34,631 nucleotides of DNA from Candidatus Electrothrix aarhusensis (lineage in GTDB: Bacteria > Desulfobacterota > Desulfobulbia > Desulfobulbales > Desulfobulbaceae), in contig MTKO01000094.1 in the NCBI GenBank assembly GCA_004028505.1, positions 1 through 34,631 on the forward strand, in the 5' to 3' direction. Positions 19,275 through 27,059 of this stretch are shown here, piece after piece. The notes beneath the pieces are model-generated. The model was not told the origin of the DNA. It was given only the letters and a program-made list of their open reading frames with translations, and did not search any database. Each line of letters starts with the position of its first letter. Within the stretch, counting starts at the first letter, position 1. Made by a program: the position numbers and the translations under genes.

Positions 19275-19886
19275 TTAATCAATGATCGGTAAGTCGTTCC
19301 TATTTTTTGAAGAGAATTTGATTTTTTTCATCTCTTTTTTAAAGCAATCAGGACAATAGCCGTGTGAGCATTCGACATTCCAGTTATTTTTGAAATAAGC
19401 CTCAACCCGCATCCAGGTCTTCTCATTGTCCTGCACTTTTCCGCAGACCGGGCAGATGAAAATCATCTGATATAACTCAGCTATCTCGCTTATTTCTTCA
19501 ATGACCAAAAGGGCATGAGGACTGCCACGAAAGGAAAACGGGGATACCGTGACTAATGCATAGATCTCCGCCTTATGGTCATTATGCACAATTTCCATAC
19601 GGGTCCGTCGCCGAACAATACGCTTTCCCTGCAATGCCTGAGTGACGGAATTTTTGATAATACAATCACAGCATTCTTGCGATTCTCCGCACCCCTTTGG
19701 TGTTTTTTCAGAATGGATACAATGAAGTATTGCTCCGGCACGCTGTTGAAGAATGGTGTCTCGGTCGGAACGCATAAGTTCCCCTGCCGCCGCATTATAT
19801 TCTTGAATCCTGATATCCTGATCGACCACAAATATCATGGAAGGCAGGGCGTCAAAAACCTCCCTCAGCATGTATTTTTCTTTCAT
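19275..19886 (-). CDS. PAS-domain protein with conserved Cys motifs (paralogue 1)
   Basis: A 203-residue soluble sensor-like protein. Residues 8-60 are a PAS core (ALPSMIFVVDQDIRIQEYNAAA). A Cys/His set follows inside the PAS fold: C-x-H in LHCIHS, then GCG-x4-CC-x2-C. The rest of the PAS domain is near VTVSPFSFRG. A C-terminal CxxC...C-x4-CxxC region (ICPVCGK and CSHGYCPDC) looks like a zinc ribbon. No kinase, cyclase or DNA-binding domain is attached, so the protein must signal through a partner. The Cys cluster could ligate an iron-sulfur centre or other redox cofactor; that is inference. It is a close relative of the product at 20244-20834. Confidence 0.7.
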   Translation of the reverse strand: MKEKYMLREVFDALPSMIFVVDQDIRIQEYNAAAGELMRSDRDTILQQRAGAILHCIHSEKTPKGCGESQECCDCIIKNSVTQALQGKRIVRRRTRMEIVHNDHKAEIYALVTVSPFSFRGSPHALLVIEEISEIAELYQMIFICPVCGKVQDNEKTWMRVEAYFKNNWNVECSHGYCPDCFKKEMKKIKFSSKNRNDLPIID

Positions 19887-19936
19887 GGCTATGGAGATAC
19901 GTTTAAGGAAAAAGAGAAAGAAGCATATAAAAATTC

Positions 19937-20260
19937 TTAAAAAACATTTTTCAGCAGGTCGAGTTTAGCCGCTCCGGCCGGTGTAAACAGCCAGAACAAC
20001 CCAGCGCAATTCAGCAGCACTGTTAACCAAAACACAAAACGGAAGGGTTGCTTTTTCGACTTGTGACGCAATTTTTGTTGCGCAATAAGCGCACCGGGCC
20101 AGCCCCCGAACAGTGAAAACAGGTGGAGGGTACTTTCCGGTGTCCGCCACGCCCCTTTCTTTGCCGCTGATTTATCTTTTGCGTAAACGAGAAAGGTCAG
20201 CAGGCTGATAACAAGATACCACCCGATAAGCAGAAACGGTATTTTAGTATGTAGGCCCAT
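19937..20260 (-). CDS. DUF1294 small membrane protein
   Basis: A 107-residue membrane protein with the DUF1294 hallmarks: an initial helix (PFLLIGWYLVISLLTFLVYA), the DKSAAKKGAWRTPE loop, the LFGGWPGALIAQQKLRHKSK segment and a final helix in FWLTVLLNCAGLFWLF. The function of the family is unknown. The ATG at 20260 has a strong AAGGAG 13 bases upstream that lies inside the end of the preceding PAS gene, whose stop it overlaps by 17 bases; longer starts up to 20317 run antisense-like into the PAS C-terminus and lack support. Confidence 0.8.
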   Translation of the reverse strand: MGLHTKIPFLLIGWYLVISLLTFLVYAKDKSAAKKGAWRTPESTLHLFSLFGGWPGALIAQQKLRHKSKKQPFRFVFWLTVLLNCAGLFWLFTPAGAAKLDLLKNVF

Positions 20261-20834
20261 AGAATTTTTTAATCTCCTTGTTGAAACAGTCAGTACAGTA
20301 ACTATATGAGCAGTCAATGTTCCAGTTGTTTTTTAAAGAGGATTTGGCCCAATCCCAGGTATTTTCTCCATCAAGCAGTTTTCCGCACGCATTACAGACA
20401 AGAAGCATATGGTACAGCTCAGCGAGCTCGTTGATATCATCAATCATCAAAAGGGAATAAAGGGTTCCCTGGAAAGAAAAAGGGGAAACCGTGATCAAGG
20501 CCTGCTGCTCTATTGCTTTTCTAGGGGGAATTAACTGCACTTTGGCACGACGGCGGATAATACAATTTTTATCAAGGGCATCTATCACAGCATTTCTGAT
20601 TGTGCAGGAGCTACAAGCTGAAGAACGGCTGCACCCTCCTAGGATCCTAGAAGAATGAATGCAACACAGAATATCGCCAGCCCGCTGCTGTAGAACAGCG
20701 TTTTTTGTTACCGTGATAAATTGGGCTGCTGCCGCATTGTACTCCTGAACCCGCACATCTCGGTCAACTATAAACACCACTGAGGGAAGGGCGTCAAGGA
20801 CTTCCCTCAATATCCCTTTTTCATCTATCATCAT
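20244..20834 (-). CDS. PAS-domain protein with conserved Cys motifs (paralogue 2)
   Basis: A 196-residue paralogue of the product at 19275-19886 with the same order: LREVLDALPSVVFIVDRDVR, then CCIHS, GC-x5-C-x2-C (in SACSSC), ITVSPFSFQG and a C-terminal CNACGK...CSYSYCTDC zinc-ribbon-like part. The conserved Cys/His positions in both copies argue for a bound metal or cluster rather than chance. The start at 20834 (ATG) follows GAGGGGG at 6 bases; the TTG five codons earlier would place the ribosome site inside the gene. DUF1294 overlaps its end. The pair plus DUF1294 are likely one operon. Confidence 0.72.
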   Translation of the reverse strand: MMIDEKGILREVLDALPSVVFIVDRDVRVQEYNAAAAQFITVTKNAVLQQRAGDILCCIHSSRILGGCSRSSACSSCTIRNAVIDALDKNCIIRRRAKVQLIPPRKAIEQQALITVSPFSFQGTLYSLLMIDDINELAELYHMLLVCNACGKLLDGENTWDWAKSSLKNNWNIDCSYSYCTDCFNKEIKKFYGPTY

Positions 20835-20886
20835 AGGCGTCCCCCTCAATAAAATAATATTAAATCAATTACATTGAGTTATATTA

Positions 20887-21005
20887 TCACAAAAGATGTT
20901 GATTAACAATAGTCACACCGCTGAGCATAGCCCCGACAATACCCAAGTACCCCTGATCCGTGCCAGCAATAAACAGGTTCGACCAGGGAGTTCTGCCGCT
21001 CTTGA
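20887..21005 (-). pseudogene. 3'-end fragment of a CrtI-like oxidoreductase gene
   Basis: In the minus frame this encodes SGRTPWSNLFIAGTDQGYLG followed by IVGAMLSGVTIVNQHLL and a stop, almost identical (one substitution in about 37 positions) to the end of the enzyme at 23933-25320, yet by eye only about 80 percent identical in DNA, with nearly all changes silent. No 5' part exists: similarity begins 18 bases after the stop codon of the M23/FISUMP gene. It is therefore the stump of a formerly functional gene copy. Confidence 0.75.
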
Positions 21006-21022
21006 TCGAATTTTCTCCAGTA

Positions 21023-23641
21023 TTAATCCTGAATGCAACGGACAGAGAAGCCATACGAACGGTACTCGTTGTACAGGCCTGCATAATCGTTGCCGAAGGT
21101 CAAGAAACGAGCGCTGGCACCATCGACCAGACTGGACCAATAGAGGCCGTAGCTGCCTGTGCTAAAGAGCGTTCCATCACCGTAGGTACGACCACCCGCT
21201 GCAACAAGCTTAAGGGGAGAACCGAACAGGACTGTACCTGTGGATCCGTACTGATTGATCTCCGCCTGCCACTCGTCAGCAGTAGGCAGACGAAAACCGG
21301 CAGGACAGGGGTTATTGATACCGCCAACACCCTGCCAGAGACTGTCGTTCTGGCCGTCGCGCCAATCATAAGGGGATGCCGACACGGTGATGAAGTCGTC
21401 GTGGCCCGGATCGTCAGTAGTGCTTAAGGCCGAGGTGGTCTGGCGGGTCGGGTCATGTTGCGCCCGCTTCTCATGCCCATCCGCAAGTCTTCCCCACTGA
21501 TACAGATCACCATAAGCCTCTTCATCTGTCAAATTTGTTGCAACTCGTGACGCACCTAAATTGCGATCCATCCAGACCTGACCTGTTGCAGAGGTGACGG
21601 TAGGAACCAAGTCAGGCGCATCTTTAATGCAACGAACGCTATAGCCTTTCGACCGCAACATAAGTCCAGATGGAAAAACACCTCGATCATTAATTATGAA
21701 TGCATTAGAATAAGGCATACCTCCAGAGGCAATCGTACTAGTCCAATAAATACCATTGAATCCTTCCTCAATTATTTCATCATCACTACGTGCGCCTGCT
21801 GTAACCAACTTTAGAGGTGAGGCAAAAGCTCCCTGTATATCTTGTGAACTCCAAGTATCCACCTCTGCTTGAAGTTCGCTTTCTGTCGGCAATCTGAAGC
21901 CGGTTGGACAGGGATTATTGATTCCGCTTTCCCCCTGCCAAAGGTTGTTATTCGGTGAAGTTCTCCAATCGTAGGGTTCAGAAGTGTTTACAATGAAATT
22001 GCCATCTTCTGGAACATCTGTCGGACTCAGCTTTGTCGTTGTGGTGCTGTTTCGTTTTTCATGCCCGTCTGTGAGCCTGCCCCATTGATAGAGACTGCCA
22101 TAAGCTTCTGTATCCGTCATGCTGGTGGCTACTCGTGAAGCACCGTGGTTGCGATCCATCCAGACGCGGCCTGTTGCTGGTGAAGTGACGGTGGGAACGG
22201 TGTCATCAGAGGCACCAGCAAGAATTGCAGGAAGAAATGAAAGTATTCCTGAAGTTGAATTTTCCACTTTTTCAAATTTAACTGCATCAAAGGCAACTTT
22301 ATGGTTTGCATCAATATGATAATTACTGGATGAAGGGTCACTGCCCAAAGCAATTCCGACATACCCTTCCACTGTAAAATCGAACACATCTAAGTCGCCA
22401 TTTTTTAATTGAACCCATTCTCCAGAATGATCCGGCATATTGATTCCGTCCATATATACAGGACTCTGACCGTCAGCTTTAATTTTAAAGACTGCATTTG
22501 TCGCTGTCGCTCCGTGCTCCGGGATATGGACATAAAGCCTGTAGGTTCCAGAAGCTCCCGGCTTCCAGCGTGCCCAATCGTCGCTTCTGCCTTCGTGCAA
22601 TCCAGCTGTTAAAAAATAACCTGGAACAAGAAGCCCCTTATCTCCTTCAAACTGATACAGCCCGCTATTCTGCTGATCATTATCGACAATGATATCTCCT
22701 TCCTGCACAAAGGAGAACTTAACCGGGTAACCGAATCGGTGTTCATCGTCATCCTGCACATAGGCGACAAACAGATAGTCATCTTCCAGATAAGTATTCT
22801 CACCCTCAATCCCGTCAACGTATAAATCAGCGTTTGTTCCACCAAGAAATCTATGGTCATCATCAAGATTACCTCGTTCTGCAACTTGGCTTCTATTGAA
22901 GAAGTCACGAACGACTATGGAGGAACGTTGAAATGTTCCTGTTAAGTTTAAACTACCGTATATCTTTTCACCTGCCGTTCCGTAGACAGCATAATTTGAA
23001 GAGAAATTTGGATATGCTGCACATGAAAGTACAGGAATGGCTATTTGAAAATTATGATCAAAGATAAAGTCGGCAGGGTCATAGGTGTTATCAATACCTG
23101 TCTGTCTGGGCAGTTGCGGGGCTTGAGTCTTTCCTATTTCAAAATGCAAATGTTCTCCTGTCACGCAACCTGACGCACCTTCTTCTCCGATAAATTGTTC
23201 AGCAACAATATATCTATTTATCTGCAAGGTATCAGGAATTGAATTTGGTTCAAGATGAAGATACTTCAAATATACAAATTTCCCATTATTAATCAAATGC
23301 TTTGAATACAGATAGTTAAATCCACCCCAGTCTTGATATGTCCGATCACCAATATTGTAACAACGGGTTGGATTAAATAAGACTTCTTTAGTTCCTTCAG
23401 GATTGCTATCCTCTGCACCCGTTATCAGGCCAAACGAAGATGAACTTATATCCTCAAGAGACCCGCTGCTGAAGTCAATTCCAGTGTGGTTATTTATCGT
23501 ATTGCTATTACAATCATACTGATAACATTGAGAAGTTCCCGAACTTGAAAATGGATGTTGGAATTCAATTACTTCTGCCGATGTCTGTGTAGTCGTTAAC
23601 AGAGAAACTACCAAGAGCAGTTTACAGTAATTTTCCTTCAT
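21023..23641 (-). CDS. secreted M23-type peptidase with two FISUMP domains
   Basis: An 872-residue exported protein. A Sec signal occupies residues 1-22. Residues 25-175 carry M23/LytM metallopeptidase motifs: HTGID (His52, Asp56) and GEHLHFEIG (His164, His166), with the usual YLKYLHLE segment between, so the zinc site looks intact. Residues 200-470 are beta-rich, possibly carbohydrate-binding. Two homologous Fibrobacter-type major paralogous (FISUMP) domains end the protein: the first begins PTVTSPATGRVWMDRNHGAS, the second is near 675-872, each with GFRLPT and an end of SVRCI(K/Q)D. A role in murein cleavage or surface attachment is inferred. Gene context is a mosaic zone with gene fragments on both sides, hinting at recent arrival. 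Confidence 0.8.
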   Translation of the reverse strand: MKENYCKLLLVVSLLTTTQTSAEVIEFQHPFSSSGTSQCYQYDCNSNTINNHTGIDFSSGSLEDISSSSFGLITGAEDSNPEGTKEVLFNPTRCYNIGDRTYQDWGGFNYLYSKHLINNGKFVYLKYLHLEPNSIPDTLQINRYIVAEQFIGEEGASGCVTGEHLHFEIGKTQAPQLPRQTGIDNTYDPADFIFDHNFQIAIPVLSCAAYPNFSSNYAVYGTAGEKIYGSLNLTGTFQRSSIVVRDFFNRSQVAERGNLDDDHRFLGGTNADLYVDGIEGENTYLEDDYLFVAYVQDDDEHRFGYPVKFSFVQEGDIIVDNDQQNSGLYQFEGDKGLLVPGYFLTAGLHEGRSDDWARWKPGASGTYRLYVHIPEHGATATNAVFKIKADGQSPVYMDGINMPDHSGEWVQLKNGDLDVFDFTVEGYVGIALGSDPSSSNYHIDANHKVAFDAVKFEKVENSTSGILSFLPAILAGASDDTVPTVTSPATGRVWMDRNHGASRVATSMTDTEAYGSLYQWGRLTDGHEKRNSTTTTKLSPTDVPEDGNFIVNTSEPYDWRTSPNNNLWQGESGINNPCPTGFRLPTESELQAEVDTWSSQDIQGAFASPLKLVTAGARSDDEIIEEGFNGIYWTSTIASGGMPYSNAFIINDRGVFPSGLMLRSKGYSVRCIKDAPDLVPTVTSATGQVWMDRNLGASRVATNLTDEEAYGDLYQWGRLADGHEKRAQHDPTRQTTSALSTTDDPGHDDFITVSASPYDWRDGQNDSLWQGVGGINNPCPAGFRLPTADEWQAEINQYGSTGTVLFGSPLKLVAAGGRTYGDGTLFSTGSYGLYWSSLVDGASARFLTFGNDYAGLYNEYRSYGFSVRCIQD

Positions 23642-23705
23642 TCTTCCTCTCCTATCTTTCTAGGATTATTGCAAGGTTTTGATCAGACCAAACGGATTGC
23701 GCCGT

Positions 23706-23927
23706 TTAATTCGTCGCATAGCCTGTAAATTGTCTTCTCTCAGGCGCATGGAATGCCAGCACAATATCTTCCTTGGGCACACCCAGTTCATTCAGCTCCT
23801 GCGCAACCCTTCGTTCCGTGCCGTTGCGCTGCACCCATACCTTATTGTTTTTTAAGTCAATACACAGAGAACAGCCGTAAATTCTCCTGTCATTCTGACA
23901 TCCGAAACGGCTTTCGAAGAATAACAA
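23706..23927 (-). pseudogene. xisI: truncated XisI-like protein (C-terminal half)
   Basis: The readable product resembles the end of XisI, a protein first described in control of fdxN-element excision in filamentous cyanobacteria. Matching segments are DRRIYGCSLCIDLKNNKVWV and VPKEDIVLAFHAPERRQFTG. Only about 70 residues are left; the N-terminal half that a full XisI (about 110 residues) should have is missing, and upstream the frame runs straight into the stop region of the neighbouring FAD gene. The TTG at 23927 is not a convincing start. No xisH is adjacent. I regard it as a remnant. Confidence 0.7.
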
Positions 23928-23932
23928 GCCAG

Positions 23933-25320
23933 CTACCCCAACAAATGCTGATTTACAATGGTCACGCCGCTGAGCATGGAGCCGACAATACCGAGATAGC
24001 CCTGATCAGTGCCCGCGATGAAGAGATTCGACCAAGGGGTTCTGCCGCTCTTGATCTTGATCGGACTGCCGTATACGGCTCCGCCGCATTTTTCCGTAAA
24101 CCGCTCAATGGTCATGGGCGTAAAGCTGTCCTGAAACACTGCGTCCTGGCTATACCTTCCAAGGATCTTGCTGACTGCTGCTGCCGACTGTCGCCCGCAT
24201 ACTTCTTTGACGTGCCGGTACTGTTCCTTGTCAGCCGCTGCCTGCTGCCAAAGCTCATAATTGGCGGCATTGGTCACCCGGACCTGGGTCGGTGCGTCGT
24301 TTCGACGTTCAATCCCCTGAAAATTATCCGGGAAACAAATCACACCCCAGGAAGCATCAATGGGCTCGACAGGTCGATGATAGCTGAGCTGATCCTTGAG
24401 ACTGTAAAACAGGATGGTTCGCCCTGATCTTTCCGGCGGCAGCTCCAATTCCGGTATCATGGAGATCGTCTCCATAAAGGTCATTTTACCAATATACTGG
24501 TCAATGTCCAGGGGCCAGCCGCTTAATTGAGCCGTTCCTGGAATCCCCACAGTGGACAGAACCGCATCCGCAGTGATCTCTTCGCCGTTGTGCAAACGGA
24601 CGCCCTGCACCTTGCCATCCTTGTTCATGATTGCCGCAACCGGAGCACGAAAACGGAGTTCTCCCTCGAATTGGTCATACTGTTCCAACAGCATGTCAAT
24701 CAGGTCCTTAATTGTTCCTTCCGGACGAAAAAAGCCCTCCAGGAAAAGTGCCCGAAACATGATGCAAACTGGCCCAGATCCATGTCATACTCTTCGGCAT
24801 TGCCGTACACCATCAGAGGCAACAGAAGCATGTCCTCTAGGAGAGGTTCGGCAAGGCGATCCCGGAGAAAATCTCGGGCCGATTGCCAGGGCACTTCGGC
24901 AAAAGGATCATAGGCATCAATCTCCTTGACCATTGCCCGAAATCGGTCAATGCTTGCCGGGAAATGGCGTGTTATTTCTTCACAGAGGAGATTAAAGTCG
25001 TTGGAAAATTGAAGTGATGCCTGGGGGAAAATCACCTCGGAGCCAAGCTGCTCATGGGTGATAAATTTCTTGCGGGAAAGTTTCAGCTGGCGGAACAACC
25101 TGTTCAAGGGCGCATGTTTGGCCCCTTGGGCGGCAAAGTTGGTCATCGCATGAAGACCGGTCTCCAGCAGATAACCTTGGCGGTAGTAATAAGAATTTAA
25201 ACCACCGGGCAGGCTATGCCCCTCGACAATCAGGGTTTTCTGCCCGAAACGGGCTGAACGGATACCGGCGGCTAAGCCGGAAAGGCCACCGCCGATAATA
25301 ATGAGCTGGTAATCAGCCAT
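23933..25320 (-). CDS. CrtI-like NAD(P)/FAD-dependent oxidoreductase (enzyme 2, one frameshift)
   Basis: A second phytoene-desaturase-type flavoprotein, about 462 residues once repaired. The N-terminal part (25320 to about 24762) shows LIIIGGGLSGLAAGIRSARF and GGLNSYYYRQGYLLETGLHA. The second part (from 24760 down) continues FRALFLEGFFRPEGTIKDLI and ends in the FAD-contacting NLFIAGTDQGYLGIVG. One base is missing at 24760-24762 (GCATC-ATG), where the frame changes. Neighbours are an acyl carrier protein 92 bases upstream and a ketoacyl synthase, implying work on an ACP- or lipid-bound chain. A second copy of its final 120 bases is at 20887-21005. The frameshift is probably a sequence error; the enzyme class is secure, the substrate not. 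Confidence 0.82.
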
Positions 25321-25412
25321 AACAGAAATGCGGGAAAAGAGATTTAAGCGTTGTTATAAAACCACCCTCCCCGCTGCATAGTTCAACGATTTCAACGGAA
25401 TGTTTTGATTGA

Positions 25413-25664
25413 TTAAACGTCTTTCAGTTTAGGCTCAAGATAGTTGACGCAACTGGTCAAGGTGGCGAGCTCTGGATAGTCCTCTTCTGGAATCTGAAGC
25501 TTGTAGCGTTTCCGCAGCTCCATCACGATATCAAGAAAATCCATAGAATCAAGGTCTAACTGATCTCGGAGAGGCTGATCCGCATCCAAATCATCGAAAT
25601 CTGCATCCTCATCTATATCTTCAATAATTTCAAGGATTATATCCTTGATTTCATCACGGGTCAT
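25413..25664 (-). CDS. acyl carrier protein
   Basis: An 83-residue acidic carrier protein. The phosphopantetheine site is Ser40 in the motif DLDSMDFLD, with the expected helical layout around it. The start has GAGG upstream. It differs from housekeeping AcpP in carrying YLEPKLKDV at the end and an unusual DEDADFDD loop, and it lies beside a dedicated ketoacyl synthase and an FAD oxidoreductase instead of fabD/fabG. It is thus more likely to serve a specialised acyl pathway than general fatty acid synthesis (inference). Confidence 0.93.
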   Translation of the reverse strand: MTRDEIKDIILEIIEDIDEDADFDDLDADQPLRDQLDLDSMDFLDIVMELRKRYKLQIPEEDYPELATLTSCVNYLEPKLKDV

Positions 25665-25781
25665 GCCGGTTCCTCAATATAAATACTCTTTAATATTCGT
25701 TCGCTCTTCTTCAACCTTTTCTGCTGAAAATATCCGCCAACCTTTTTTTGGCAAAAGGGAATAACACTACCATAAAAACTT

Positions 25782-27055
25782 TTAGTCCGCCATAAATCTC
25801 TTGATAATGACGACTGAATTTATCCCTACCATACCGAAAGAATTATTAAGAATCGTCTCCACCTGCTCCACCTTCTCCGCCTTGCCGGAAACCAAGCCCG
25901 GCAGGGCACAGGCTGGATCAGGGTTGTCCAGATTAATTGTCGGATGGACAAAATTATCTTCAAAAGCCGAGAGGTTTGCTGCCAATTCCAAGACTCCAGC
26001 AGCGCCCATAGCGTGCCCGATTATGGACTTTGTGTTATTGCTTCTGACAGCGGAGCAACCGGCAAAGACCTCTGCCAGGGCCTTGCACTCCTCCACGTCA
26101 CCCTGTCTGGTACCGGTCGCATGGGTGTTGATAATACTGATATCCTCGGGAGTCAATCCGGCCCGTTCAAGAGCTAAACGGATGCATTCGGCCTGACGTG
26201 GACCGTACGGTAAAACAAAATCACGGGCATCCGAGTTCATGGCATAGCCAGCAACTTCCCCGTAGATCTTTGCTCCTCGGGCAAGGGCCTTATCCAAGCG
26301 CTCTAAGGTGAAGATACAGCCACCTTCGGAAATAACGATCCCGTTCCGATCCTGATCCAACGGGCGACTGGCTTTGGTCGGTTCCTCATGCTCAGCCAGA
26401 GCACCTTGGGCACGGAAGCTGGCAAAGATACCGAAAGAACCCACGCATTCGGATAAGCCGCCGCAGAGGGCAAGGTCAACCTCGCCAAGACGAAGCATCT
26501 GGGAACCCTGGATCAAAGCGGCATTACCGGCAGCACAGGCAGCTCCGACCGCATAATGCGGACCGGTGATCCCAAACTTCATGGTAATTTCGCCAGCCGG
26601 GTTATTGAGAACGGTTCGCGGATTATGATGATGGGTCCAGTAATCGACATTATAGTCAAATTTACTGATATTATAGACCTCATTTTCCGTTTCCACCGTG
26701 CCATGTTCGGTCAGGCCCATATAGACCCCGGTACGGCTGCGTTCATACTCGGAAAAATCTATCCCGCATCAGCCAAGGCCTCTCCGGCGCAATACACCCC
26801 GATACAACCGGCTCTGGTCCCCCGCTTATTTTCCTTTTTTTTACGATACTTGGTTTCCGGAAAGTCACAGATACCGGCAGGATAAGGATCCACCATATAG
26901 CGCAGGTCAATAGTGGAGATCCCGCTCCGACCCGCAAGAACCTGCTCTCGAAAATCCGTCAGGGTATTGGACCCTCCGGGTGCGGTCAGGCCCACTCCGG
27001 TTATTACTATGCGTTGCGCATCCGGTTGTACATTCGGTAAAGAGACATCAGACAT
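25782..27055 (-). CDS. beta-ketoacyl-ACP synthase, FabF-like (one frameshift)
   Basis: This is a thiolase-fold condensing enzyme that extends an ACP-bound chain using malonyl-ACP. Repaired length is about 424 residues, slightly above FabF. The N-terminal part has RIVITGVGLTAPGG; the Cys nucleophile lies in VGAACAAG (about 174), and the two His are in NTHATGT (about 311) and IIGHAMGAAG (about 347), so the Cys-His-His triad is intact. The frame changes at 26762-26765, where GCG GGG ATA GAT would be read if one G were restored to GGG. The start at 27055 is 4 bases past alaS, with GGGGAG inside the end of alaS, so it is translationally coupled to that gene. It differs from housekeeping FabF by an inserted KKKENKRGTRA region. 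Confidence 0.88.
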
Positions 27056-27059
27056 AACT

